NCBI RefSeq assembly: GCF_023721935.1
Contig: NW_026057584.1
Span: forward strand, 7,288,054-7,352,053
Source of the DNA: Panthera uncia
Lineage: Eukaryota > Chordata > Mammalia > Carnivora > Felidae
Length of the DNA: 64,000 nt
Reading direction: 5' to 3'
In this document: piece after piece, positions 11,920-23,189 of the stretch
How positions within the stretch are numbered: the first letter of the stretch is position 1
Layout of the letters: every line of letters begins with the position of its first letter
Notes under the pieces: model-generated
What the model saw: only the letters and a program-made list of their open reading frames with translations
Told to the model about the DNA's origin: nothing
Databases searched by the model: none
Program-made: the position numbers and the translations under genes

Positions 11920-12195
11920 TGGTTCCTCCAGCCATGAACCCAGCTGAGCTCCCAGCCAACAACCAGAAGCAACTGCCAGCCACACTGAGTGATCCGTCTT
12001 GGCCTGCCAACCTAATCGAAGCTCCCGAAGATTGTCCCGGCTGACATCTTACCGCGATCAGAGGAGACCCCATGCGAGAACTGCCCAGCTAAGCCCTTCC
12101 CCCAAATTGTGACTCTTAAAATTGCCAACAAAATGAGGGGGTTGTTGTAAATAAGTCTGAGGTAAGTTGTTATGCAGCAACAGTAACGAGAACAC
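11920..12195 (+). mobile_element. MLT-type MaLR LTR fragment within the distal 3' UTR region
   Basis: Shows the ordered blocks 'ccagctgagctcccagccaacaaccag', 'tcccggctgacatcttac', 'gaactgcccagctaagcc' and 'aagttgttatgcagcaacag', typical of the 3' half of MLT1-like LTRs. Antisense to GIGYF2. No viral coding sequence. Confidence 0.6.
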
Positions 12196-12929
12196 CAACT
12201 ATCTGGGGGGAAAGTCTCCATAATAAAACTGTCTTGTCTGGGTATGTTTTTCAAACATCCAAATTAAAATAAGTAAAAGCAAACCACGCACAAAACAAAT
12301 ACTTTAAAACTCAGAAAGAGTTACGTTAGTTTGCAAATAAGTTTACAGGAAGGGATATAATGTGGTGGTTGGAAGGGAGTGAACAGATGAGAATGTGAAA
12401 AGGAGCAGGACTGAAACAGAAGAACATTTCTGGGGAAGAGTGGCTTGTTTCCACTAAGTGGGAAATTCCTCAAGTAGAAGCAAGGTTCTTGGTTAAATGG
12501 AATGTTCCATGATGAAAATGACTTTGCTCCCCCAAATGTACCTACCCCACCCCAAATGTTTGTGTTCTATTTATTTTTATTTTCTCTGAACAAGCACACG
12601 GTGGAGTCTAGTTTGGAAGGTGTGGGCAGGCTCTGGAAGGCACATTCAGGGGTGTGTGTCTGTGGTGTGAGGGCAGGAGACGACCCACAAGTCAGCAGAA
12701 AGGGACAGTGAAAGGGAGTAAAGACATTTGGTCAAACTTACCCGTGTTTATCGTGACCTCTACGTTCGCAAATACAGAACCAGCCAGTGTTCCATAACCT
12801 GGCAGGAAAAGTCACGGCTGCTTCGGTGTCTCGGGTGCTCACGCGCCTGGAGCTTCTCCACGGTGCCAAGAAAACAGTTTAGCGCAAAACTGAGCCTTGA
12901 CAAAGGTGAGTACACGAGGTGTGCTCAGA

Positions 12930-14703
12930 CAGAATACCACCACGTTTTATTTAAGTTCTTTTTTATTTTCCTCCACACTGGCAAAAGTTCCGAGGGAGCT
13001 TAAAGTTTTGTAAACATTTTAACTATCCCTCTTCCCCACCCCCCACTTTTGAATTTACAAAGCAAAGGAGAGCAGGAGTCCCAAGTTTCAATGGTTCCCC
13101 ATCTCCTCATGCTATTTGATCCAAAAACTATATACAAGTTTGTAGCAGTCTCTGTATAGTTATTGTACATGTTTGGGAGGGAGGGAGGAAGGCAAGAAGG
13201 GATAGGGAGAATGGTGACCCAAAAGAATAAAAATAGAAACCAAATATAATCAGCCAAAACCAAACTGCTCTCAGAGCAACTCCAGCCTTCTTCAGGCAAT
13301 GATGACAGAAAGAAAAGGTGCTCGACTAGGAGCCACCGAACCACAGCACTTCTCACACAGGGACGGACGGTCCAATGGCTCCAGACCAAAGTGTGATTGG
13401 CAATTCCAGGTGATGTTCTGTGGGGGGCTGAGGGAGGCAGGAAGAGTACTTGTTTATAAATAGGGCTTGAATACGTCTGTAACTGAAGTGAAGGGGTATT
13501 AGGAGGCCATGATCAGAAGCCAAAGCCAGGCTTCTCTCCCCCATTCTCTCCCATCCCCTCCACCCCACTGCATTCTCCTGTGTAGTGGTTTCCATGGATG
13601 AAGGTCTTAAAGATGGTCAGGTTTTGTATGTTTTCTTTTCGGAAAAGGCAAGCAACGTGCCATTCCAGAATCTTTAAACAGAACCTTTTGGGGCCACAGC
13701 AAGACACACACGCAATGCTCTGAGGAACCAGATGAAATTCCGGGCTTTTATCAGAAGCAAAAGTTTATCCCTATCCAAAATGAAATTATACAAATTCATA
13801 CATATGGTAAAGATCCTAGCTGCCTCTTAAACGAGACAAATTTTCAGCAGAAAGGCCCAAAACAAACTGGTCCTAGTCCTCTGAAGTAAAAATATTTATG
13901 GGAAAAAATCAGTTTTTGTAAGAAAGGAAAAATTAAGAATAAGTTCTTCTCCCAGGCCATAGAGTTTCCTTTGTCCAATCAGGTTGGAGTATGCCAAGGG
14001 AGAAGTCAGCTTGCTTGGAAGTCACTACCTAATGAAGAAAAACATGAATCCTTTCTCCGAAAGGATGCTCAGAAAGAACAGGCGAGGGGTGTGCAACATC
14101 AAACCAATCCAATCTAAACTCCACCCCACTCAGGGCCTCTTTGATGCAATCCCAGAGTTAACAGTGGCAATGCAACCTTCAGACTGGGGGTGCTCTGACT
14201 GTCTTGTTGGACACTCAAGTCACAGTTCATGGCATTGTGTGGCTGGTCAATGTCTGTTACCATTAACTCTCTTCACGATTGCACCAGTTAGACCCCTTGC
14301 TCTTACGGGGAGTTAAAAAGAAGAAAAAGAAAATAGGAGGGAAAAAAGTGACATAAGAAAGTAAATAGCTATTGGCAGATCCCAACACACTTTCTGGGAC
14401 ACAGTAGATGAAATCACGGCACAGTAAACAGGTGCTGCCCAAAATCAGCCTTGTTGGGGAGGAATCCCCACTGCCACCCCCAAGACACAGGGTCCAGTCC
14501 ACTTATCTAGTCTGAGATGCTCACCAACAAAAACAATTTAAAGAATCTTGGACACAAAGGGCTAGAAGAAAAAGCCTGAGATGATCGGTTCTGTGACTTG
14601 TTGCAGAGTGATAAAGAGTAAATGGTGAGTAACTGTTGTGTCCAAAGGTGGAGAATCCATGGTCAGCAGAGAGGAGAAGGAAGGCCAGTCCACTGGCAGG
14701 TGC
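12930..14703 (-). other. GIGYF2: GIGYF2 3' UTR (proximal form)
   Basis: Follows the stop codon without an intron. No Can-SINE or L1 interrupts it, unlike most of the window, which fits purifying selection on a UTR. It contains AT-rich patches and, on the plus strand, a GGGAGGGAGGGAGG tract near 13176. The lower end is inferred from poly(A) signals, not observed. A longer form could extend to about 11360. Confidence 0.6.
12946..12967 (-). terminator. GIGYF2: Candidate proximal poly(A) signals, two AATAAA
   Basis: TTTATT occurs on the plus strand at 12946-12951 and 12962-12967, reading AATAAA on the gene strand. Downstream sequence on the minus strand is GT-rich (GTGGTGGTATTCTGTCTG), as expected of a cleavage-site downstream element. 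Use would give a 3' UTR of about 1.8 kb. Confidence 0.5.
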
Positions 14704-14771
14704 TCAGTAGTCATCCAAAGTCTCGATTTCACCCATATTGAGTCGCTCTGATGAAGCATTGACTGAAAACC
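14704..14771 (-). CDS. GIGYF2: GIGYF2 last coding exon, stop codon at 14704-14706
   Basis: Completes Gly-849 and encodes residues 850-870, FSVNASSERLNMGEIETLDD plus Tyr, followed by TGA. The LDDY ending is the C-terminus I recall for GIGYF2. The acceptor is TGCCGGCAG|GG. The stop codon is in the same exon as the 3' UTR, so nonsense-mediated decay is not expected. Confidence 0.97.
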
Positions 14772-15790
14772 CTGCCGGAAAAAATTGGCAATGAGTGACC
14801 ACACCCGAACAACCATGGGGCTTGAATTCCCATCAGTGGGCTGGAAGAGAAGTCTCTCGTGTTTTAGCTTGCCATAGGGATACTAAAGAAAGGAAGGAGA
14901 AAGAAGAATGAAGGTCGGAGAGTGGTACTCTGCCCTTGCAGTGAGAGATTCTTTATTTTTATTTACTCCTCAGGGTTCTGGTATAATTTAATTAGGGAGG
15001 GAAAAAATGAATTACGAACTAGTGCCTTAGCGATTCCTGAGAACAATCTGGCTGTAAGCATGTGTTAAGGCCAAGTCAGGGGGGCTGGCGGGGAAAGTTC
15101 ATTCAGGATGGGCACTTTAATAGAGATGTGGGCAGAGGGGAGAGAGAGAATAACATATGCCAAATACTTTGTAACTACCTGACCAGAAGACTGTGAATTC
15201 TAAGTGGGATAGATATTACTTCAGTCCCACTGGCTATTGGGAATACTTTTTCCCCCTCAATGGGTCAAAAACTTTTTCAAAGTTTTGGCCAAGAGCTTTT
15301 GCCATTCGAGGATAGGAGGCTTCAGGCAAGATCCACTACATGATCCTGTGAGCCCTGAGAGTAGAGAGCACAAAAAGATGACAGTGCTTGCAAAGGAAGG
15401 GATTTCAGTTAGCCATATGGATTAACCAAAATGCAATCTGGTTTAGAGAAAGTAATATTAGTACCACCATCGAAGGCAACGATCAGTACTCACAAACACT
15501 ACCAACGTTTGAAAACCTAATCCCTTCAGCCACACATATGTAATTTTTCTATAAACTTCATAACCAGAGATAGACAAAGTATTATTAACAGGGCTTCTTT
15601 GGAACAAGGGACTCCCAAAAAGCTTTCAGTTCATCTACCCTAAATGAAATCTGTTCAATCTGTTTCAGCTCTTATTTGAGTATCAAAAAGTAAACTCTCC
15701 TATGTGAAAGCAGTTAGTTGTTAACATTACTTGAGTGTTCTGCCCCCTTTTTTCTTTAATGTTCAAGTTTTCAAACAAAGACACATTTTA

Positions 15791-16010
15791 TTTATTTTTT
15801 TAATGTTTGTTTGTTTATGACAGAGAGAGACAGAACCCGAGTGGGGGAGGGAGCGGGAGACAGAGAGAGCGGGAGACACAGGATCCGAAGCAGGCTCCAG
15901 CCTCTGAGCTGTCAGCACAGAGCCTGATGCGGGGCTCCGACCCACGAACCGCAAGATCACGACCTGAGCTGAAGTCCGACGCTTAACCAACTGCACCATA
16001 ACAGTGCCCC
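15791..16010 (-). mobile_element. Can-SINE
   Basis: Reverse copy with a perfect 18-bp target-site duplication, AAACAAAGACACATTTTA, at 15773-15790 and 16011-16028. It lies head-to-head with the forward copy that starts 33 bases further on. Confidence 0.93.
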
Positions 16011-16043
16011 AAACAAAGACACATTTTAAATGTATGGATAATA

Positions 16044-16270
16044 GGGGCACCAGGGTAGCACTGTCACGTAAGCGTCCGACTTTGGATCAGGTCATGATCT
16101 CACGGTTCATAGGTCTGAGCCCCACATCAGGCTCTGTGCTGACAGTGTAGAGCCTGCTTGGGATATTCTCTGTCTCTGTCTGTCTCTGTCTCTGTCTCTC
16201 TCTGCCCTTCCCCCACTCACACTCTCTCTCTCTCTCAAAATAAATTAACTTTTAAAAAAAATAATAAAAA
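16044..16270 (+). mobile_element. Can-SINE
   Basis: Head GGGGCACCAGGGTAGCAC, CT-rich middle with TCTGTCTC repeats, A-rich tail. Partner of the inverted copy at 15791-16010. Confidence 0.9.
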
Positions 16271-16971
16271 AGGCTCACATAATAAAAATAGCTTAATTAC
16301 ACTATATTCTTGACTCAAAATATCAAGATTTGATATTCCTCAAGAGGAAGAGACAGAGAGGGAGAGCAAGAGGGAGAGTGAGCGAGGAAGCTGTGGTACA
16401 AGCTGCTTACAAGGCCTAAGACTACAAGGGGTTAGGGCTCCAAACCCCAACCGTAGTTCTACCCATCAACTGTGTTCCCACAGCCCACAAGACTTTTGTC
16501 TTGAAAATAACAAAAGGCTTAGTGTCCCTATTTGAAAGTAACAGTTTAATTAGGTAACTATAAAAACTTAAAGACCAGACAGCTTATGAAATGAGCTATG
16601 ACTCTATTCTGAAGCAGGTTTTTGACTTCACATGTATCTCAAGAACAGATGAACCGTGATAAAAACAATGAGCTACATGCGATAAAAGTGGAAACGTAAT
16701 AAAAACACAAACTAAATTAATTTTAATCATGTGAAGACGGAAAAAAAGTGGGCCAAAAAAAAGTTCCTTACTTATTAATCGACAATATGTCAATTACTGG
16801 GCTAAGTTTTTAGCAGACATGGTTTCATTTACTGGTCACAAAACCCAGCACAATGGGCAATACAAAGGAGGATGTAAGCCCACTATGCCTAGTTCTAAAG
16901 ACTACACTCTGTTAGGATCAGAACAAATGACTACCTCTCACTCGCATGACTTCTTTAAGGTCTGAGAGATC

Positions 16972-17182
16972 TTTTTTTTTTTTTTTTTTTTTAATGTTTA
17001 TTTTTGAGAGAGAGAGTGTGTGTGAGAGCAGGAAAGGGACAGAGAGGGAGGGAGACAGAGGATCCGAAGCAGGCTCTATACTGACAGCAGAGAGCCCGAT
17101 GTGGGGCTCAAACTCACAAATGCTGAAATCATGACCTGAGCAGAAGTCGGATGCATAACCTACTGAGCCACCCAGGCATCCC
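16972..17182 (-). mobile_element. Can-SINE
   Basis: T-run, then AATGTTTATTTTTGAGAGAG, ending GAGCCACCCAGGCATCC. Confidence 0.9.
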
Positions 17183-17940
17183 TGAGCGACTGTTCTTATA
17201 AGGGAAGTATGACTGGGGGGAAATGCCGTTGTGTGTGAAACTTATCATATCCAAATAATGGATACTGGTTCACAAGGGCACCCTTCTATTTTAGAAGCAA
17301 AGTTCTCTTTTGATCAGTGACTACTTTCTCAATGGATAATTCTGGACCAAATTAGAACCTGTCTATTCTGTGCATGGGTTACTGTGACTGATGGACATTT
17401 ATTAATCTTTCTCAATCTGTAAACCAATTAAGACATGTATCAATTAAAATAGTAATAAATAGAAATGAGAAGGTAAGGGACAGAAATTAGTAATTATCAG
17501 AAGCATTTTCAGAGAGAAATTTAAATGAGCAGAAATTTTCATTAAAAGGTACAAGCCCACACAAATGAGTCTTCTCAATACTCTGTTGAACGTTTTATTT
17601 CCTTTATATATATTTTTTCTTCCCCTTCAAGATAAATCGATTCCTTAAACTCTATTCCTAAAATAATCTCTCATTCTCCTGAAGGGAGTTTTAAGTCCCT
17701 TTTTTCTGGGGTCTGTAAGAGGGATGGGGTCAGACTGAATATTTAATTCAAAGAGCTTTACCTCCTTTTCAGAAGAACCTTTTCTCTGACAGCCTACCCT
17801 TCGAGAGCCACAGCTAAAGAGCAATAAATAAGGTGTCCTTAGGTAGAGCCCACATCCAGAATTTCAGGAACACTTTTAAATCTATATTCACCCACTTCTG
17901 TCAAAACTGGATGAGATGTGAGACTGTTCCATCCATTCTT

Positions 17941-18160
17941 TTTTTTTTTTTTATTTTTTTAATTTTTTTTATTTTTGGGACAGAGAGAGACAGAGCATGA
18001 ACGGGGGAGGGTCAGAGAGAGAGGGAGACACAGAATCGGAAACAGGCTCCAGGCTCCGAGCCATCAGCCCAGAGCCTGACGCGGGGCTCGAACTCACGGA
18101 CCGCGAGATCGTGACCTGGCTGAAGTCGGACGCTTAACCGACTGCGCCACCCAGGCGCCC
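17941..18160 (-). mobile_element. Young Can-SINE, near-consensus
   Basis: Most CpGs are retained (GACGCGGGGCTCG, GGACCGCGAGATCG, ending CACCCAGGCGCCC). A perfect 17-bp duplication, CTGTTCCATCCATTCTT, lies at 17924-17940 and 18161-18177. Confidence 0.95.
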
Positions 18161-18399
18161 CTGTTCCATCCATTCTTAACATAAATTTCTGAGACAGGCA
18201 GAAGAAAACAGCGTTTCACCAGACCTCTCTGTTTCCAAGCCAGCTTTCAGGCCTCAGTTCCAAAGGACAATCCACAAAGGTAGGTTTTTATTACTGACAT
18301 TTTGTTTTTCTCCAGGGCAGGAAACTGCTCAGGGAAGGCAGGGACCCTGAGGGCAGAGGAGGATGGCAATCCACCGCTCACTGTGTTTGCGGCTCACAG

Positions 18400-18730
18400 G
18401 GGCATCACCACCTGATGTCACCCTGGACCCGCCCAACACACTTCAACAACCACATCCTTACTCCATAAGCCTGCTCCATTTTCCAGGGCTCATCCTTTCA
18501 GCAAATGGCAACACTACCCATCCTGCTGCCCAAACCCTTCCATTCCCCTTGTCCAGCCAATTCTGTCCCCTAAGTTTCTGAAATCCATCGAACTCCTCTC
18601 CATCTACTGCCAAGACCCTATTCCAGGCCACCAGGACCTTTCACCTGGTCTATAGTGCAGCCTAATTAGTCTGTCTCCTGCCTGGGCCAACATCCCAACC
18701 TGCTATCTTTGCCAATATAATCATTCTATT
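18400..18730. repeat. Possible ancient interspersed repeat
   Basis: C/T-rich wording such as 'caggccaccaggacctttcacctggtctatagtgcagcctaattagtctg' resembles an old LINE 3' region. Heavily decayed and the family is uncertain. Confidence 0.3.
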
Positions 18731-19034
18731 CCAGAAAGCATGGTTTTTAATAGCCTATTTTACATTCATTAAAAAAAAAAGAGAGAGAGAATCATCTTAA
18801 TTTCATCATAGCCTGTGAGGGTGTTAGGCCTATTTAAGAAACACAAGGGGCCTGCATCAACTTTGTCTAGATGGTTTATTATTCCAGAAACACTAATGCC
18901 TGTCCTTCCTGCCAGTCTTTCAAAGCCCCAGTTCTGGTGTCACCATTCCCATGAAGCTGTCCTAGCAAGAAGATTCTGGTTCTCAATGCTAGACAAGAAT
19001 AGTTGTGGCCAACGGAAGAGTGGGAAGGAAACAG

Positions 19035-19150
19035 GCCTCCTGTGAAATCCCAGCCCTACTGCTGAACAGCTATGTGACTTTAGAAAATGTTCTAAATCCT
19101 CTGGGCCTTGATTTACTCACCGGTAAACTGGAAACATGACCTGGGAAGGC
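19035..19150 (+). repeat. MIR fragment
   Basis: 'ctgctgaacagctatgtgacttt' and 'tgatttactcaccggtaaactgg' are the MIR core blocks. Confidence 0.7.
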
Positions 19151-19596
19151 AGAATGACTCTGAAAATTGGATATACATACATACATAATGGATATTGACA
19201 AATACTAGTTGTTTGAATACCTGATTGGATTTATGGTCAGCTTCTTACAAATCAGCATTTAAATTTTTACAACTTTTACTTTTCTCCATTAGCATTATCT
19301 TCCAACTAAATTAAAAGGTCTTTTAGGAAAATTCATATTAAATATGAAATTTAAGGCTTCAAAGTTTACAGCACCAGACAATGTAAGTAAATACTTTTCA
19401 TATTCCCTAGAGCACGCAAGGCGTAGCTCTTACACTGATGTGCCGAGTAAATATTACTTAATTTAAGCTGGTTTAAAAAATTAATTTTATATAAGAAATA
19501 TTTCCCTTTATGAAAAACATTCCATCATGGGACTCAATGATACTGCTATAACCTGCACACCCCAACACCCAGCTGAGACTTTAGGCCTTTGCTCAC

Positions 19597-19744
19597 CTAA
19601 TAAACTGGGATCTGCTCGGACCATCTTCTGCTTTTTCTTCTTCTTGCCACTTTGTACGGCCTCAAAATTGGATTGTTGGTTGTTGCTTTGATTGGTCTGA
19701 AATACTGAATGGAGTGCACTGTGATTCATTCCCCACACAGAGTC
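19597..19744 (-). CDS. GIGYF2: GIGYF2 exon 16 in window: Lys-rich C-terminal segment
   Basis: Encodes residues 800-848 plus the first base of Gly-849. It contains DSVWGMNHSALHSVFQTNQS and a basic run, SGKKKKKQKMVRADPSLL, which could act in RNA binding or nuclear import (inference). The acceptor is CACAG|GACTCT and the donor is TAG|GTGAGC. Confidence 0.97.
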
Positions 19745-20790
19745 CTGTGAAACAAGATGTCACGACTGAGGTTACACAGTGGACACAAGTGTGGTCCCCT
19801 CTAAGAAAATGGTTGATTTGCCCTTACCTTATCAGGTACGAGACTAAAAACAGAAAGCCTATCATGGATTCTGGTAATAGGGAAACCAAGAGGAATTCAC
19901 TGGGCCACTCTTTCCCTTCACTTAGATTCAGACATCCCAAAAGGCCTGTCCTGGTAACTCCGGGTATCCACCCCACCGTGGCAACACGTCCGTCAAAACG
20001 TCTCTGGTATACGAGGAGTCTGTACCATCCACCAGGAAACCAAATACACGGCAAATAATCAAACAGACTTCTGTACTCCAGCAATTTACAGCACAGTATA
20101 AGGTCCCTTTGTCTCTGAGCCCCAGGACAGCGAGGACAGGCTGCAGGCTAGCTGGCAGCATGTTACCAAACAAAATTAGTATCATGTATTTTATTCCCAT
20201 TGGCAATCCTAGAAGAGATCTGGTCCCCAAATGTTATCCATACACTTTCTACCAACTAGTTAAACTGCGAAACAGTCTATAAGCCATTCACACTTCCCTG
20301 TTGCTCTTACTAGAGCAATTCCATTTTAAACTGGGATCTGATTCAATGAGCTAGTGGAAGGCACAGGTGGTGGCAGTGGCAGGGGAAGAGTGGAGAGAGT
20401 GCGGTGAAAGGACAAGCCCGGCTATGTGCACATGTGCACGCACAAGGGGCCTCCACCTTCCAATTTAGGCACATGGCGACGCCATCTCACAAATGCAAAG
20501 AGCGGTCTGTATTGCTACACAACATCGTCCCTTCTGATTCCTCATTTTCCCTTGTGCTGTTCATGTTTATACCTCTCACTTTCCTTCACTTGATCCCCGT
20601 TAGCCCATCTACCCAAATGGATTGTAAACGCCTTGTACTTCACTGTTATCTTTTATACAGTGAATATATGTAATGACTGATACGAAATGACCGATAACAA
20701 ACATAATCTCTAACACAATTACAGGACTAAAGAACACGAATATTCTTAAGCTCTCCACGAGCCTTGCCAGCTCATCTTTCATAAAACTTG

Positions 20791-21445
20791 TATAACTGAT
20801 CCTCATTATTCACAGATTCCAGATTTGCAAATTCACTCACTGGCTATAGTTTATTTGTAACCCCAAAATCAAAACTTGCAATGCTTTTATGGTTATTCTG
20901 AATATGCAAATGTACAGAGCAGTGAAAACTCTGCCTTGCCTGAGGAACACATTTCCAGCTGAGGTGGAACAGGGCAGTAAGCTGCCTTCTTGTCTTAGCT
21001 CCCATACTGTGAACAAGTATCTTTTTCAGCCTATTTAGTGTCATGATTTTCACATTTTTATGCTTGTTGGTGCTTTATGCTGTCACTGTTTGCAATGACC
21101 CCACGTTTAAGGTGCTGTCTGGTGTTCCTCAGTGCAAGAAGGCTGTGCCACACCTTATGGAGAAAATACACTTGTTAGATAAGCGTTATTCAGGCATGAG
21201 CTCTTATGCTGCTGGCCATGAGTGCAATGTTAAGGAATTAACAATATATTAAATAAGGCATCTTTAAACAGAAACACGCATAAAACAAGGTTACATATTG
21301 ATCGGCTGACAAAAATGTTGTGACCAGAGGTTCACAGAAACCTAACTGGGTGTTTCCCCTGGAGCAACAGGTTCACTCTCCGCTAATTCAGTGTGAGTGG
21401 CGATCTACAAAACAGAACTACCACGAATAATGAGAACTGACTGTA
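20791..21445 (+). mobile_element. Tigger/pogo-type DNA transposon fossil
   Basis: The left end, AACTGATCCTCATTATTCAC, and the reverse complement of the right end, CAGTCAGTTCTCATTATTCG, form imperfect terminal inverted repeats. The interior frame at 21043-21252 encodes KKAVPHLMEKIHLLDKRYSG and HECNVKELTIY, resembling the N-terminal helix-turn-helix of Tigger transposases. Only about 650 bases remain, so it is internally deleted and inactive. It lies in the intron between exons 15 and 16 of the window. Confidence 0.75.
21043..21252 (+). pseudogene. Tigger-like transposase N-terminal remnant
   Basis: A 69-residue frame whose second half matches the HTH region I associate with Tigger transposases (KKAVPHLMEKI, then ECNVKELTIY, then stop). 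The leading residues are probably non-coding read-through. No catalytic DDE domain follows. Confidence 0.6.
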
Positions 21446-21715
21446 CTTTTACATCCCCATCAACAACACACGAACGCCTGACATGCTACAGTAGTGTCAA
21501 TATTGGGTCCAGTGGATCCTGCGCACTGGAGATTTAACATTTGTAGGTGTTAACTATTCAAAAAATTTATGGGTCTATGACAAATTGGAATCTGCAATTT
21601 GAGGAAGATGTACGCACCACGGAGAATGGAATCGAGAACGATTATATGTGCTATTTGGGAAATTTGCAAAAAGTCTCTGGATATGTAATTTGAAATTATC
21701 AAGTCTACCACATTT

Positions 21716-21955
21716 CTTCTTAAGTGTATTTATTTAATCGAGAGACAGAGACAGAGACAGAGACAGAGACAGAGAGAGAGAGAGAGAGAGAGAAAGAAAG
21801 AGAAAGGGAATGAACAGGGGTGGGGCAGAGAGAGAAAGAATCCCAAGTAGGCTCTGTGCTGCCAGGGAGGAGCCCAACGTGGGGCTCGATCCCATGAAGC
21901 ACAAGATCATGACCTGAGCCGAAATCCAGAGTCGGACGATGGACGCAGGCGCCCC
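21716..21955 (-). mobile_element. Can-SINE with (CAGAGA)n expansion
   Basis: Reverse copy with a GACAGA/GAGA run at 21741-21792. Flanking repeats AAGTCTACCACATTT (21701-21715) and AAATCTACCACATTT (21956-21970) differ at one base. The forward copy at 22003 is 47 bases away. Confidence 0.92.
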
Positions 21956-22002
21956 AAATCTACCACATTTTAAAAAGCTACGGTATAAAAATGGTATCTT
22001 TT

Positions 22003-22198
22003 GGGGCACCTAGGTAGCTCAGTCAGTTAAGTGTTTGACTTCGGCTCAGGTCACGGTGTCACAGTTCGTGAGTTGGAGCCCACACCGGACTCTCTGCTAT
22101 CAGTGCAGAGCCCGCTTTGGATCCTCTGTCTCCCCTCTCTCTCTGCCCCTCCTCCGCTTGCATGCATGCTCGCTCTCTCTCTCAAAATAAACATTTTT
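22003..22198 (+). mobile_element. Can-SINE
   Basis: Head GGGGCACCTAGGTAGCTCAG. Flanking repeats AAAATGGTATCTTTT and AAAATGGTAGCTTTG. Followed directly by another forward copy. Confidence 0.92.
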
Positions 22199-22214
22199 AA
22201 AAAATGGTAGCTTT

Positions 22215-22428
22215 GGGGCACCTGGGTGGCTTAGTCAGTCAAGCGTCCAACTTCAGCTCAGGTCGTGATCTCACAGCTCGTGAGTTCAAGCCCTGCGTCG
22301 GGCCATGTGCTGACAGCTCGGAGCCTGGAGCCCGTTTCGGATTCTGTGTCTCCCTCTCTCTCTGCCCCTCACCCACTCGCATTCTGCCTCTGTCTCTCTC
22401 AAAAATAAATAAACATTAAAACAAAAAA
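22215..22428 (+). mobile_element. Can-SINE, tandem with the previous copy
   Basis: Head GGGGCACCTGGGTGGCTTAG. It ends 50 bases before the splice donor of the polyQ exon, on the opposite strand to GIGYF2. Confidence 0.92.
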
Positions 22429-22478
22429 TTTTTAACTCACTCTCAGGAGCACCATACAAACTACTGCCTCATTCATAC

Positions 22479-22485
22479 CTGCTGC

Positions 22486-22526
<41 letters not shown>

Positions 22527-22559
22527 CTGTTGCTGCTGTTGCTGCTGCTGCTGCTGCTG
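22479..22559 (-). repeat. GIGYF2: CAG/CAA trinucleotide tract coding 27 Gln
   Basis: 81 bases in frame. The longest pure CAG runs are 8 repeats, with three CAA interruptions that should limit slippage. Lies at the 3' end of its exon. Confidence 0.97.
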
Positions 22560-22708
22560 CCGTTGGTTGGCTTTCTGTTTGGCACGGCGCTCGAGGAACT
22601 GCTTGGCAAACTCCTTGGCCTCAGATGTATCTCCTAGATAGGCCCTAATATAATCATGGACCTCATAAGGAGATTCTACTTCTTTCAGGAAAGAAACAAA
22701 TGTGGGAA
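22479..22708 (-). CDS. GIGYF2: GIGYF2 exon 15 in window: helical block, part 2, ending in 27 glutamines
   Basis: Completes Val-723 and encodes residues 724-799. PTFVSFLKEVESPYEVHDYI and EAKEFAKQFLERRAKQKANQ complete the helical block. After one Arg the exon ends in an uninterrupted tract of 27 Gln running to the splice donor, CAG|GTATGA. In coding order the tract is CAG6-CAA-CAG2-CAA-CAG8-CAA-CAG8. From memory, human has Leu and several Pro within this segment. The acceptor is TTGCAG|TTCCC. Confidence 0.96.
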
Positions 22709-23189
22709 CTGCAACATGAGAGGGGAGAAGACATAAAAAGTAACAATGAAATATCACATGCAAGAAATCAGTTTGTTTTTAATATACTGTCACACCTACG
22801 ACCAACTCAATCATGTAAACTTGAAAGGTAAGCAGCTACTGTGTTAAATATTCTTTAATCTACTGAGGAAAAAAAAAAAACCCCACTGTCATTGCAATGA
22901 CCAAAATTATCTCAAATAGCATCAAGTCCAACAAAGACACATCATGCATGCTTAGTTTCACTAAATGTTACTTTAGTAAAAACTAAATGTTATATTGATT
23001 GAAAAAACTGCTTGCCTAAGAAGTCACCCGGAAATTCATTTTTTCTTTCCTTAAATCCAATCAATTATTTATTAAGTGCTATGATGTGTGTCGGGCACCG
23101 TGACAGATAACTAAAAATACAACCACACCCCCCGGGAACTTTCACTTCACGGAGATACCATTTGTTTAGAAAGGAATCAAATGCAGCGT

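Larger units (their letters stand above)
14772..19596 (-). other. GIGYF2: GIGYF2 intron between exons 16 and 17 of the window
   Basis: A 4.8 kb intron with five Can-SINEs and a MIR fragment. No other gene seen. 14930-15770 and 17183-17940 show nothing I recognise. Confidence 0.85.
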
